A stretch of DNA of 64,000 nucleotides from an uncultured Alistipes sp. (GTDB lineage: Bacteria; Bacteroidota; Bacteroidia; Bacteroidales; Rikenellaceae): positions 1-64,000 of the forward strand of contig CANQDE010000007.1 in NCBI GenBank assembly GCA_947591475.1, in the 5' to 3' direction. The notes beneath the pieces are model-generated. The model was not told where the DNA came from. It was given only the letters and a program-made list of their open reading frames with translations, and ran no database searches. The position numbers and the translations under genes are program-made. This document shows, piece after piece, positions 17,217 to 26,461 of the stretch (positions are counted from its first letter, which is position 1; each line of letters opens with the position of its first letter).

Positions 17217-18440
17217 ATGACAAGCGTAAAAGTGAAATTCCGACCGTCGAGCGTCAACGGGAAAACCGGCACGCTCTACTATCAACTTATTCATCATCGT
17301 GTAGTCCGTCAAATTCGGACGGACTACAAACTTTTTTCTAGCGAATGGAACGCTGACACGCCGGAGGCTGCATTCCTATCGCATGACCCGTCGCGCAGGT
17401 TTTATTTGTCGGAAACCCGAAAAAACATTCAGCGTGATATGGGGCGTTTGCAACGAATCATCGCCCTTTTCGAAAGACGAACCCGAAACAGTTCTTGCGA
17501 GGAAATTATAGCAGCTTACCGAAGTCCGATTCCGAGAGATACGCTCTTCGGATTCATGACGGAACAAATTGTCCGCCTGCGGAAGATGGGAAAAACCCGT
17601 ACCGGAGAGACCTACGCCGCCACTCTGCGGAGTTTTGCCCGATTCCGACAGGAACGGGATATTTTGTTGGAAGAGCTGGATTCAAGCGTTACGACAGCTT
17701 ACGAGGCTTATTTGAGAACGACGGGGTTGAGCAAAAATACTACATCTTTCTATATGCGTATCTTGCGGGCGGTTTACAATCGAGCCGTCGAGCAAGAACT
17801 CACCCCACAGAAATATCCATTTCGGCATGTCTACACGGGAGTGCTCCGCACGACGAAACGGGCCGTGACGCTCGATGTCCTTCGGCGTATACGGGAGCCC
17901 GACACGGTACGGACGCCGCAACAAGAGTTTGCACGGGAAATGTTTTTGTGGAGCTTCTATACGCGCGGTATGTCGTTCGTGGACATGGCCTACCTGAAAA
18001 AGAGCGATTTGAAGAACGGAGTGCTCACCTATCGGCGGAAAAAGACGGGGCAGCAGCTTTCCGTACGTTGGGAAAAGTGCATGCAGGAACTGCTCGACAA
18101 ATATCCGAATCCCCATCCCGTATATTTGCTGCCCGTCATTACGAACCCGGAAGTCGACGAACGCCGACAATACAAGAATATCGGGCACCTCGTCAACCGC
18201 AATCTGAAAGCAATCGGTGAGAAGTTGGGTTTGACGGCACCGCTGACGATGTACGTTGCCCGGCATACGTGGGCGAGTTTGGCAAAAAGTGAAAATATCC
18301 CGATTTCGGTCATCAGCGAGAGCATGGGGCACGATTCGGAAACGACGACACGCATTTATCTCGCGTCGCTCGACACGGCCGTAGTCGATCGAGCGAACCG
18401 TTTAGTTATAAACTTGCTGTCGAAAGGACGGTCCAAATAA
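17217..18440 (+). CDS. Tyrosine site-specific recombinase (DNA invertase of the invertible susCD promoter)
   Basis: A 407-residue tyrosine recombinase. An N-terminal Arm/SAM-like domain (MTSVKVKFRPSS...; FGFMTEQIVRLRKMGKTRTGETYAATLRSF) precedes the catalytic domain. That domain has the box-I Arg in FYTRGMSFVDM, a beta-hairpin Lys in YRRKKTGQQL, the Arg-His of YVARHTWASL, the His of SMGHDSETT and the nucleophile Tyr381 (TTRIYLASLD). This is the Bacteroidetes family that inverts promoters of surface genes. An inverted-repeat-bounded, promoter-bearing segment begins 4 bp after its stop, so that segment is its likely substrate. It is paralogous to the recombinase at 57064. Confidence 0.93.
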   Translation: MTSVKVKFRPSSVNGKTGTLYYQLIHHRVVRQIRTDYKLFSSEWNADTPEAAFLSHDPSRRFYLSETRKNIQRDMGRLQRIIALFERRTRNSSCEEIIAAYRSPIPRDTLFGFMTEQIVRLRKMGKTRTGETYAATLRSFARFRQERDILLEELDSSVTTAYEAYLRTTGLSKNTTSFYMRILRAVYNRAVEQELTPQKYPFRHVYTGVLRTTKRAVTLDVLRRIREPDTVRTPQQEFAREMFLWSFYTRGMSFVDMAYLKKSDLKNGVLTYRRKKTGQQLSVRWEKCMQELLDKYPNPHPVYLLPVITNPEVDERRQYKNIGHLVNRNLKAIGEKLGLTAPLTMYVARHTWASLAKSENIPISVISESMGHDSETTTRIYLASLDTAVVDRANRLVINLLSKGRSK

Positions 18441-18443
18441 AAA

Positions 18444-18463
18444 AATATCTCTTTCGGAGAGAT
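18444..18463 (+). repeat. Left inverted repeat of invertible promoter 1
   Basis: AATATCTCTTTCGGAGAGAT is perfectly inverted at 18632-18651. The arm is itself a dyad (ATATCTCT - TTCGG - AGAGATAT, 18445-18465). That is the layout expected for a tyrosine recombinase site, with two binding half-sites around a short asymmetric core. Confidence 0.92.
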
Positions 18464-18476
18464 ATACTTTCGGCTA

Positions 18477-18507
18477 CAAAGGTAGGCAAAAAAAACGGAC
18501 GAACAAA
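18477..18507 (-). promoter_or_regulatory. Consensus Bacteroidetes promoter inside invertible segment 1, pointing away from susC
   Basis: On the minus strand, TTTG (18507-18504), a 19-nt spacer and TACCTTTG (18484-18477) make a perfect -33/-7 promoter. The -7 box ends 13 bp inside the left repeat. It currently fires toward the 3' end of the recombinase gene. Confidence 0.85.
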
Positions 18508-18542
18508 TTTTCCCCTTACAATTTTTTACTTCGAATGAAATA

Positions 18543-18566
18543 AACAGTCGGTTTTTCGACTGTTTT
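18543..18566. terminator. Terminator-like hairpin inside invertible segment 1
   Basis: AACAGTCG...CGACTGTT (8-bp stem, 6-nt loop) has T-rich flanks on both sides. In the OFF state it would stop transcripts running from the recombinase gene into susC, sharpening the switch. Confidence 0.55.
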
Positions 18567-18631
18567 GTTAAGCAAAATCAGGATTTCCGACGATAAAATC
18601 CAGATTGCCAATGGTTACAATTTGTAATCGA

Positions 18632-18651
18632 ATCTCTCCGAAAGAGATATT
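18632..18651 (-). repeat. Right inverted repeat of invertible promoter 1
   Basis: Exact inverted partner of 18444-18463; it ends 29 bp before the susC start codon. Its inner dyad is ATCTCT - CCGAA - AGAGAT. Confidence 0.92.
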
Positions 18652-18680
18652 AATGTATTAACTCAAATTTCAGGTTAGTT

Positions 18681-21600
18681 ATGAGAAAAATTGTACTGCT
18701 TTTCACGGCCGTTCTGGGATGTTGCCTGCTGGCATCGGCCCAAAACCGGAATGTATCCGGTACGGTGACGGATCCGAACGGAGCCCCGATCATCGGAGCT
18801 TCGGTTTACGTCGAAGGTACTTCGATCGGCACGACGACCGGTCCGGAAGGAGAATTTTCCGTTACCGCTCCTGCGAACGGTACGCTTACGATTTCGTTCA
18901 TCGGGTTCGGAACGCAATCCGTCGCCATTGCGGGCAAAACGCATCTTGCCATTCAGTTGCACGAAGACAACCAGTCTATCGACGACGTGATCGTCGTGGC
19001 CTACGGTACCGCTTCGAAAGCCTCGTTGACCGGTTCCGTAACCTCGGTCAAGAGCGCGGATATCGAAAAGCGCGCCACATCGAGCGTTACGAGCACCCTC
19101 GAAGGCGTTTCGTCCGGCGTGCAGGTCAACAGCTCCTACGGCGAACCGGGTTCCGCGCCCGACATCCGCATTCGCGGTTTCGGCTCCATCAACGGTACCA
19201 ATGCGCCGTTGTACGTGGTCGACGGCACCATCTTTTCGGGTTCGATCAACGATTTGAATCCCGCCGACATCGAGTCGATCAACGTCTTGAAAGACGCATC
19301 GTCGGCCGCACTTTACGGCAACCGTGCAGCCAACGGCGTGATTCTGATCACCACCAAGAAGGGCCGCAGCAGTAAGCTCAACATCAACGTCAGCACCAAG
19401 CAGGGCGTCTACACGCGCGGTATCGGCGAGTACGAGACGTTGGATGCCGATCGGTGGATGGAGGCGATGTTCACCGCCGGCTATACCGACAACTACGATT
19501 ATTACGCCTATGATAAGGGCTTTGCGCCCGATGCAGCGCATGCCCAATCCATTTCCGACACGAAAGAGGAGTTGATCCCGTATTACATTCAGCGTAATAT
19601 CTACGATGCCGCCGACAACGCCGTGTTCGACGACAACGGCAAGGTCATCGCCAAGAAACTGCCCGGTTATACCGACCTCGACTGGTTCGACGGCGTGGAA
19701 CAAACGGGGTATCGCGGCGAGTACAACATTCAGGCCGACGCGGCTGGCGATCGTTACGACGTGTTCGCTTCGTTGTCCTACCTCAACGAAGAGGGTTACA
19801 TCAAGAACAACGATTTCGAGCGTTTCACGGGGCGTTTGTCCGCCAACTTCAGGGCTAACAAATGGTTCCGCACGGGGCTCAATCTGTCGGGTTCGTCGCA
19901 GTACAGCGACTATCAAGCGATGGCGTACAGTGAGTATTATGCCAACCCGTTCTACTCGGCCCGCATGATGGCACCGGTTTATCCGATGTATATGCACAAC
20001 GCCGACGGCAGCTATCTGCTCGACGAAAACGGCAACAAAATATTCGATACGACGTCGCCCTATTTGGGTAACCGCAATATCGCTTATGAGTTGCAGAACG
20101 ATTACAACCGCATCTCGAAGCTGACGCTCAACGGTTCGGCTTATGCTACCTTCACGTTCCTGAAAGATTTCGATTTCACCGTACGCGGGTCGCTGGACGA
20201 GCGTTACACGGTCGACAAGACCTACAACAACCCCGAAATCGGCGACGGTGCATCGAACGGCGGTCGTATGGAGAAAACCTACTATAAGTATCGCACCTAC
20301 ACCTTGCAGGAGCAGTTGACCTACAACAAGGATTTCGCCGGACATCATCATATCGACGTGCTGTTGGGCCACGAAAACTATGCCTATAAGTACGATTACG
20401 ACTTTGCGATGAAGGTCGATCAGGGCGTTCCGGTCGACCAGTTCAACGCTTTCGGTGCCATGCAGTATATCGAAGGTTTGGCCAATAACTATAAGACGGA
20501 ATCCTATCTTGCCCGTGCACGCTACAACTACGACGAGCGTTACTTCGTCGAGGCTTCGTTCCGTCGCGACGGTTCCTCGCGTTTCGCCAAAGATGCCCGT
20601 TGGGGTAACTTCTGGTCGCTGGGCGGCAGCTGGGTCGTTTCCAACGAACAGTTCATGAAAAAGGCTTCGTGGATCGACTTCCTGAAACTCCGCGCTTCCT
20701 ACGGTGAAGTGGGCAACGACCAGAGCGCCGGTTACTATGCCTACAAGACCCTTTACGGATTCGGCCAGAACGACAATAAACTGGCCGTCGTCGCTTCGCA
20801 GTTAGGCAATCCCGATTTGAAGTGGGAGACTACGCAGTCGTTCGACGTGGGTATCGACGCCCGTCTGTGGAACCGCGTCGACCTGACGGTGGACTATTTC
20901 AGCAAACGCTCGAAAGACTTGATTTACAACGAAAATCTGCCGGAATCGGTCGGTACGCTCGGTACGGACGAATCCAATCCTTACATTACCCGCAACTTCG
21001 GTTCGGTGAAGAACTACGGCGTCGAGGTTTCGATCGATGTCGACCTCATCCGCAGCAAGAATTGGAAATGGGATTTGGGCGTGAACGCCACGTTCCTGAA
21101 AAACAAAATCAAGGATCTTCCCAATCACAAGGGGTATGATTCGGGTACGCGGCGTTACGAGGAGGGCCACTCCATCTACGAGTTCTACCTCTACCAATAC
21201 GCCGGTGTCGACCAACTGACCGGTTATGCCATGTACGAGTTCGATACGGAGAATTACGACGCCGAAATGTATGCCAATGCCGGATATGCCGAAGAAATCG
21301 GCGGCAAGTATTATACGCCTGTTACCACTTATGCCCGCAAGGACTGGAGCGGAACGGCCCTGCCGACCGTTTACGGCGGTATCACCACTGCCTTGACGTG
21401 GAAAAACCTCACGTTCAATGCGCTTTGCTCCTATTCGATCGGCGGCAAGGTCTATGACAGCACCTATAGTACGTTGATGTATCCTTATCTGAACGGCCCG
21501 CAGGCATTGCATAAGGATATTCTCGGTGCATGGAACGGCGTTCCCGAAGGCATGACGGCCGATTCTCCGAACCGGCTCGCTCCCGACGGCATCCCGACCA

Positions 21601-21881
21601 CCGGCAGCGGTATGGCTACTTACACCTATGCGGCTTCGGATCGCTGGCTGACGGACGCTTCGTATTTCATCATCAAGAACATCGGTCTGACCTACACGTT
21701 CCCCAAAACGTGGATGAACAAGCTCGGTTTAGGGGAACTCTCCGTGTCGTTCAGCGTCGAAAACCCGCTGACCTGCACCTCGCGGCGCGGTCTCAACCCG
21801 CAGTATTCGTTCACGGGTAGCCAAGACCAAACCTATGTCAGTGCACGTATCTATACGTTCGGTGCCAATCTGAAATTCTAA
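18681..21881 (+). CDS. SusC/RagA-family TonB-dependent outer-membrane transporter
   Basis: A 1066-residue protein. Signal peptide MRKIVLLFTAVLGCCLLASAQ; carboxypeptidase-regulatory-like domain at about 24-100 (VSGTVTDPNGAPIIGASVYVEG); a TonB-box-like stretch (DDVIVVAYGT); plug domain at about 110-235 with the SusC signature LYVVDGTIFSG and ASSAALYGNRAANGVILITTKKG; then a 22-strand barrel ending TYVSARIYTFGANLKF. It imports oligosaccharides with its SusD partner. There is no STN or anti-sigma-type N-terminal extension, in line with control by promoter inversion instead of a sigma/anti-sigma pair. The start is the ATG 29 bp after the right inverted repeat. Confidence 0.95.
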   Translation: MRKIVLLFTAVLGCCLLASAQNRNVSGTVTDPNGAPIIGASVYVEGTSIGTTTGPEGEFSVTAPANGTLTISFIGFGTQSVAIAGKTHLAIQLHEDNQSIDDVIVVAYGTASKASLTGSVTSVKSADIEKRATSSVTSTLEGVSSGVQVNSSYGEPGSAPDIRIRGFGSINGTNAPLYVVDGTIFSGSINDLNPADIESINVLKDASSAALYGNRAANGVILITTKKGRSSKLNINVSTKQGVYTRGIGEYETLDADRWMEAMFTAGYTDNYDYYAYDKGFAPDAAHAQSISDTKEELIPYYIQRNIYDAADNAVFDDNGKVIAKKLPGYTDLDWFDGVEQTGYRGEYNIQADAAGDRYDVFASLSYLNEEGYIKNNDFERFTGRLSANFRANKWFRTGLNLSGSSQYSDYQAMAYSEYYANPFYSARMMAPVYPMYMHNADGSYLLDENGNKIFDTTSPYLGNRNIAYELQNDYNRISKLTLNGSAYATFTFLKDFDFTVRGSLDERYTVDKTYNNPEIGDGASNGGRMEKTYYKYRTYTLQEQLTYNKDFAGHHHIDVLLGHENYAYKYDYDFAMKVDQGVPVDQFNAFGAMQYIEGLANNYKTESYLARARYNYDERYFVEASFRRDGSSRFAKDARWGNFWSLGGSWVVSNEQFMKKASWIDFLKLRASYGEVGNDQSAGYYAYKTLYGFGQNDNKLAVVASQLGNPDLKWETTQSFDVGIDARLWNRVDLTVDYFSKRSKDLIYNENLPESVGTLGTDESNPYITRNFGSVKNYGVEVSIDVDLIRSKNWKWDLGVNATFLKNKIKDLPNHKGYDSGTRRYEEGHSIYEFYLYQYAGVDQLTGYAMYEFDTENYDAEMYANAGYAEEIGGKYYTPVTTYARKDWSGTALPTVYGGITTALTWKNLTFNALCSYSIGGKVYDSTYSTLMYPYLNGPQALHKDILGAWNGVPEGMTADSPNRLAPDGIPTTGSGMATYTYAASDRWLTDASYFIIKNIGLTYTFPKTWMNKLGLGELSVSFSVENPLTCTSRRGLNPQYSFTGSQDQTYVSARIYTFGANLKF

Positions 21882-21909
21882 CCAACGCCAAAATTCAGTG
21901 AAAACGATT

Positions 21910-23541
21910 ATGAAAACACTTCTTAAATATACATTCGTGCTCGCCTTGCTTCTGGCGGGTGTGTCCTGCTCGGACGACTACCTCGAGACCAAGCCGGCCA
22001 GTTCCATCGAGGAAGACCAACTGTTCGCAGATGTTTCCAGTTACGGCTCGGTCATCAACGGCATCAGCCAGTTGATGATCACCCAGCAAAGTTCCTATGG
22101 TCAGGGCTATTGCGGCATGAGCACCGTGTTGATGCGTTTGGGCGACATGTGCGGCAACGACCTTATCGTGGAGCGATTGGGCGGGTACAACAGTTCCAAC
22201 ATGGTTCTCTGCGTCAATAACAACGCCGCGTTCTCGGGTTACGCTTGGTGGTTCCTCTACAACGTAATTGGTAATGCCAACCGCGTCTTGTCGGGTATCG
22301 ACGAGGCGGAAGGCGATGCCGATCTGCGCGATTTCTACAAAGCACAGGCACTGACCTACCGCGCTTACGCTTATACCTACTTGGTACAGATTTTCGGCAA
22401 GCGCTGGATGGATTCCGATAACGGCGCTTCGGCCGGCGTGGTGCTGCGTGTTGAGGCCTCGACCGGTTCGCAGGAACTGGCGACGTTGGCCGAATGCTAC
22501 GAGCAGATTTACACCGATTGCGACAAGGCAATCGAACTCTTCGCGTCTTCGGGCATCGAACCTTCGGACTTCTACCTGCCGAGCATCGGCATGGCTTACG
22601 GCGTAAAAGCTCGTGCCGCCCTTGCCCGCGAAGATTGGGAGACGGCTGCCGAAGCGGCGCACGAAGCCCGCGACGGTTACGAACTGATGTCGCAGGACGA
22701 ATATGCAGGGGGATTCTGCGAGGCCAACGGCGAATGGATTTTCGGCGGGTTCGCTTCGACGGAAGAGAACATGTGGTACTATTCGTTCGGCACCTACCAT
22801 GCCTATAACGGCTACACTTCCGCTGCGGCCAACTATAACACGGTCGGCAACCGCGAGTTGGTCGATCAGTTCCCCGATACCGACGTGCGCAAGGCGTTGT
22901 TCTTCCACCAGAACCTTTTCCCGTCGGATCGCTTCGTTTACGGTCAGACGGTCGGTGCCTATGCGCAAGCCAATGTCGGTACGGCCGAAGGTGTCGCTTT
23001 GTACAAAAAGATGCTGGGTTATATGATGCAACTGCCGAGCTATAAAGCCTATGGCGCTGCGACGTACTATCCGAATCGTCCGGCTATCTACGGCCAGTTG
23101 AAGTTCGCGGTGTTCGCATTGCCGGGTGTTTCGCAACAATGCTTCATGCGTGCTGGTGAAATGTACCTAATTGAGGCGGAGGCCCTCTGCAAGCAGGCTT
23201 CTCCCGACGAAGCAGCGGCCAAAGCCCTGCTCGACGAACTCAATGGAGCCCGCGACGACGCTTACACGCCGACCTCGGCATCGGGACAAGACCTCATCGA
23301 ACAAATTCTGCTCACCCGTCGCATGGAATTGTGGGGCGAAGGTGCCGCATGGTTCGACTTGAAACGTCTAGGTGCATCGATTTCGCGCAAGTCCTATCAA
23401 GACAAGGATGCGAACGGTGAATGTGCTGGTACATTCGGTAAAAACTGGGCTGTAACGGTTGGTCCGAACGACGCCGGAACCAATGATTGGGTGTGGGTCG
23501 TTCCGCTCGGCGAGACGCAGTACAACCACTTGATCGAGTAG
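21910..23541 (+). CDS. SusD/RagB-family surface glycan-binding lipoprotein
   Basis: A 543-residue lipoprotein (MKTLLKYTFVLALLLAGVSC, Cys20 lipobox) with the SusD fold: SDDYLETKPASSIEEDQLF at the N-terminus, TPR-like helices (AQALTYRAYAYTYLVQIFG) and the C-terminal AEALCKQASPDEAAAKALLDELNGAR...RMELWGEGAAWFDLKR signature. A GTG at 21898 is an alternative start, but the ATG at 21910 gives a clean signal. It lies 28 bp after susC and forms the lid of the SusCD importer. No glycosidase gene follows, so the glycan target is unknown. Confidence 0.95.
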   Translation: MKTLLKYTFVLALLLAGVSCSDDYLETKPASSIEEDQLFADVSSYGSVINGISQLMITQQSSYGQGYCGMSTVLMRLGDMCGNDLIVERLGGYNSSNMVLCVNNNAAFSGYAWWFLYNVIGNANRVLSGIDEAEGDADLRDFYKAQALTYRAYAYTYLVQIFGKRWMDSDNGASAGVVLRVEASTGSQELATLAECYEQIYTDCDKAIELFASSGIEPSDFYLPSIGMAYGVKARAALAREDWETAAEAAHEARDGYELMSQDEYAGGFCEANGEWIFGGFASTEENMWYYSFGTYHAYNGYTSAAANYNTVGNRELVDQFPDTDVRKALFFHQNLFPSDRFVYGQTVGAYAQANVGTAEGVALYKKMLGYMMQLPSYKAYGAATYYPNRPAIYGQLKFAVFALPGVSQQCFMRAGEMYLIEAEALCKQASPDEAAAKALLDELNGARDDAYTPTSASGQDLIEQILLTRRMELWGEGAAWFDLKRLGASISRKSYQDKDANGECAGTFGKNWAVTVGPNDAGTNDWVWVVPLGETQYNHLIE

Positions 23542-23691
23542 TTTGCGCAATCTTCGGAGTTTGTTCGCCGAAGACAAGAAAGACATAGAATTTTGGAATC
23601 GACCGTACGATCGATTTCAGAAACACTAAGGTGAACATTTCTTACCAAAGCGTTAATATAAAAAGTTCAAATTATCTTGGAATGTTCATCC

Positions 23692-23725
23692 GAGCGGAGC
23701 CGTGACGGTAATCCGCTCTTTTTTT
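23692..23725 (+). terminator. Rho-independent terminator after susCD
   Basis: GAGCGGA...TCCGCTC (7-bp stem) followed by seven T residues, 150 bp after the susD stop codon. Confidence 0.85.
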
Positions 23726-24231
23726 GTCTTGTAATCAGCGTTATCTTCATAATGTCGGTTCCGATGCAAGCCGCCGAGTCCGTCCTTACGGCGGCTGAGC
23801 AATCCAGCTATCCGATGAATAGCCGAATAATTGCCCAACGACATTTTATGTCAGGAGTATAGCAAACTGTGTTTTCTGCTGTACAAAAAGTTTTTTGCAC
23901 TAAGAAACAGCTTGCCTGCAAGGGAGGGGAGAAGGCACCTCCAAAGTTGGTACTTTTTTAACGGCGGCTCGGTTGCGGAAGAATCGAAATTTTAACAACC
24001 GGCGAGATGATGACCATACCCTAAATTTTCGATAAAATGGGAATCAATCGCCCCGCGATGGAAAAGGTGGACGACCGGCAAAAACGAGTACTACTTAAGC
24101 ACTTAAAGGTTTCGAAATAAATAGAAACCTACTTTGAGTGACTTTTTCAATATATTCAAATCTAACAACAGGATTTGCAACGAACGCATTGCCTACTATG
24201 ACAGCCAAATCAAGAAGTAGCCACGCCCCAA
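23726..24231. other. Intergenic region without recognisable genes
   Basis: About 500 bp between the susD terminator and the antirepressor relic. Only short frames with frequent stops are seen on both strands. It may include eroded upstream sequence of the phage-related remnant, but nothing specific can be supported. Confidence 0.4.
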
Positions 24232-24425
24232 AAGCAAGCCATACAACTTTTCGAGAAGCGCAAAGTGTGCGTGGTGTGGGATGACAAAGCCTAGAAATGG
24301 TATTGTTCCATCATCAACGTAGTAGCCGTCCTGACGTGCCGCAGCTTATTGGCGCAAGCTAAAACAGCGTTTGAAAGCCGAAGTCAATGAAACCATGACA
24401 ATTTGTCACGGTTTGAAAATGCCCG
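24232..24425 (+). pseudogene. Degenerate Bro-N / phage-antirepressor-type gene fragment
   Basis: KQAIQLFEKRKVCVVWDD followed by KWYCSIINVVAVLT is the classic opening of the Bro-N-type family. It is interrupted by TAG at 24292-24294 and then shifts frame at about 24340, where YWRKLKQRLKAEVNE and CHGLKMPA continue the family pattern. The usual following motif (LTDVADTEQLFRLIQ) is missing. These are the remains of a phage- or mobile-element-associated regulator with no function expected. Confidence 0.65.
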
Positions 24426-24816
24426 CCCCCTCCCGACGGCTGGGTGCAGGTCGTATTTCTGTTCCAGTGAACGAAGTATTTGCATCGACCGTCGCGCCTC
24501 GAAGTCATGCGGAAGTTTTCTCCCTCGGCTTATGAATCCATAAGACACCTTGCTCATCCGTAGTGATAGGTTCTTTCCTTTTGTTGAGTTTGGTTCCCTT
24601 GCAGAAGAAAACCACGAAGAAAGTGGTGTGTCGGCACATGGCTGCAAAGGTTTAATGATTAAACGTATGCAGTATAGAACTATTGCGGTGCAAAGTAGTG
24701 AAAAACAGTGCAATACAGATAATTTGTGACCTGTTTTCAGCCCAAGCCCAATTGGTCACGAATTGGGCTCGGAAAACTTGCTTTCGATTGCACTTTCCCG
24801 CAGGTATCAAAAAACG

Positions 24817-24853
24817 AAAAAGCCTTACATGTTATTGACACATAAGGCTTTTT
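24817..24853. terminator. Terminator hairpin downstream of tRNA-Thr
   Basis: AAAAAGCCTTA and TAAGGCTTTTT form a long stem with A/T runs on both sides, usable in both directions. It lies 35 bp beyond the 3' end of the minus-strand tRNA. Confidence 0.8.
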
Positions 24854-24887
24854 ATACTCGATTGCCTGATTTCTCTTAGGCTTCCAG

Positions 24888-24959
<72 letters not shown>

Positions 24960-25071
24960 ATTTCCCTTGTTTTGCGGTGCAAAAGTACGCAAGAAAAATG
25001 AATTGACCAAAAATTTATGCAACTTTCCCGATTATTTTCTACCTTTACTTCGAATTCACAACTTCAACCCT

Positions 25072-26025
25072 ATGAAACGAATCCTCATTGTCGGTGCCGG
25101 CGGCCAAATCGGCTCCGAATTGACAACCTATCTGCGTGGAATCTACGGCGATGTGCATGTCGTTGCGACCGATATGCGCGAATGCCGGACGCTCGGCGAA
25201 ACGGGTCCTTTCGAAGTCCTCAATGCGCTGGATGCTACGGCCATGGCTTCGGTCGTTGCACGCTATCGAATCGATACGATTTTCAATTTGGTGGCGTTGC
25301 TTTCTGCGGTCGGGGAACGCAATCCGCAGATGGCTTGGAATGTCAATATGGGTGCGCTGAACAATTCGCTCGAAGTGGCCCGTCAACATCATTGCGCGCT
25401 CTTTACGCCCAGCTCCATCGGCGCGTTCGGCCCGACGTCGCCCAAGGACAAAACCCCGCAGGACACCATCATGCAACCGACGACCATCTACGGCGTTTGC
25501 AAGGTTACGGGCGAGATGCTCGGCAACTATTATCATCACAAATACGGGGTCGATACCCGTTCGGTGCGCTTCCCGGGCATCATCTCGAACGTAACGCTGC
25601 CCGGTGGCGGGACGACCGATTATGCCGTCGAGATCTATTACGAGGCGGTCAAAACGGGCCGTTTCACGTGTCCTGTTCCAGCGGACGTCTACATGGATAT
25701 GATCTACATGCCCGATGCTTTGCGGGCTTGCGTCGAGCTGATGGAGGCCGACCCTGCTAAACTGCTCCATCGCAACAGCTTCAATCTGGCGTCGATGAGT
25801 TTCACGCCCGAGATCATTCGGGCCGAAATCGTGAAGCGGATTCCGTCGTTCACGATGGATTACGACATCGACCCAGTAAAGAAGGAGATCGCCGAAAGCT
25901 GGCCCAATTCGTTGGACGACACGTGCGCCCGCGAGGAGTGGGGGTGGAAGCCCGAGTGGGATTTGTCGAGTATGACCGACGATATGCTGGAACACATCCG
26001 TCGGAAAACCGCCGGTCTGCAATAG
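25072..26025 (+). CDS. L-threonine 3-dehydrogenase-like short-chain dehydrogenase/epimerase
   Basis: A 317-residue NAD-binding protein. The Rossmann motif GAGGQIG starts at residue 8, followed by the extended-SDR catalytic triad: Ser in TPSSIGAFGP and Tyr-x3-Lys in IYGVCK. Signature stretches RFPGIISNVTLPGGGTTDYAV and VYMDMIYMPDAL are typical of the epimerase-like L-threonine dehydrogenases, which oxidise threonine to 2-amino-3-ketobutyrate. The start at 25072 gives the canonical MKRILIVGAGG; the 35-residue upstream extension lacks support. No 2-amino-3-ketobutyrate ligase gene is adjacent. Confidence 0.88.
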   Translation: MKRILIVGAGGQIGSELTTYLRGIYGDVHVVATDMRECRTLGETGPFEVLNALDATAMASVVARYRIDTIFNLVALLSAVGERNPQMAWNVNMGALNNSLEVARQHHCALFTPSSIGAFGPTSPKDKTPQDTIMQPTTIYGVCKVTGEMLGNYYHHKYGVDTRSVRFPGIISNVTLPGGGTTDYAVEIYYEAVKTGRFTCPVPADVYMDMIYMPDALRACVELMEADPAKLLHRNSFNLASMSFTPEIIRAEIVKRIPSFTMDYDIDPVKKEIAESWPNSLDDTCAREEWGWKPEWDLSSMTDDMLEHIRRKTAGLQ

Positions 26026-26056
26026 CGACGGTTCCCGACGGACGGAGCCGAATGCG

Positions 26057-26431
26057 TTATTTCGCTGCGATCGCGTCGATTTCGACCAAGGCGCCTTTGG
26101 GCAGGGCAGCGACCTCGAAGCAGATGCGGGCCGGCATGTTCGAAGTGAAAAATTCGGCATAGACCTTGTTCATGGCAGCGAAATCGGAGATGTGCTGCAG
26201 CAAAACGGTGGTCTTCACGATTTGCGAGAAATCGTAGCCCGCTTCGCGCAGGATATGGCCGATGTTCGTGAGCGATTGGCGGGTCTGGGCTTCGATGCCT
26301 TCGGGCATGGCGCCGGTCGCCCCGTCGATGGGCAGTTGTCCCGACAGATAGAGCGTGCCGTCGGTTTCGATGGCTTGCGAATAGGGCCCGACGGCAGCCG
26401 GTGCGGCGGGCGAAGCGATGATGCGTTTCAT
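26057..26431 (-). CDS. ridA: RidA-family reactive enamine/imine deaminase
   Basis: A 124-residue protein of the YjgF/YER057c/UK114 family: AVGPYSQAIETDGTLYLSGQ at the N-terminus, the substrate-binding Arg in NMPARICFEVAALPKGALVEIDAIA, and the length of the family. RidA hydrolyses 2-aminoacrylate and related enamines formed by PLP-dependent threonine/serine dehydratases, which fits its position convergent with a threonine-catabolism gene. The longer frame back to 26815 is the shadow of the divergent META gene. The ATG at 26431 is correct. Confidence 0.93.
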   Translation of the reverse strand: MKRIIASPAAPAAVGPYSQAIETDGTLYLSGQLPIDGATGAMPEGIEAQTRQSLTNIGHILREAGYDFSQIVKTTVLLQHISDFAAMNKVYAEFFTSNMPARICFEVAALPKGALVEIDAIAAK

Positions 26432-26461
26432 AGTGAAATGAATTAAGAATAGGACAAAAAT

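Larger units (their letters stand above)
18444..18651. other. Invertible DNA segment 1 (phase-variable promoter of susCD)
   Basis: A 208-bp segment lies between perfect 20-bp inverted repeats, with the recombinase gene on its left and susC on its right. Inside it sit a consensus promoter pointing left and a small bidirectional hairpin terminator. As drawn, no consensus promoter points at susC, so the locus is in the OFF state. Inversion would place TACCTTTG at 18611-18618 facing susC with a leader of about 60 nt. This matches the established Bacteroidetes mode of SusC/SusD phase variation; the function here is inferred from sequence layout. Confidence 0.88.

Noticed and set aside
18611..18624. 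A plus-strand TTACAATTTG near the right repeat as an ON promoter for susC
   Set aside because: Spacing inside the box does not fit TAnnTTTG and no TTTG stands 19-20 nt upstream; the minus-strand promoter in the segment is far better.
18675..20372. A 565-codon minus-strand frame opposite susC
   Set aside because: Pure shadow of the susC reading frame, with no recognisable domain or start context.
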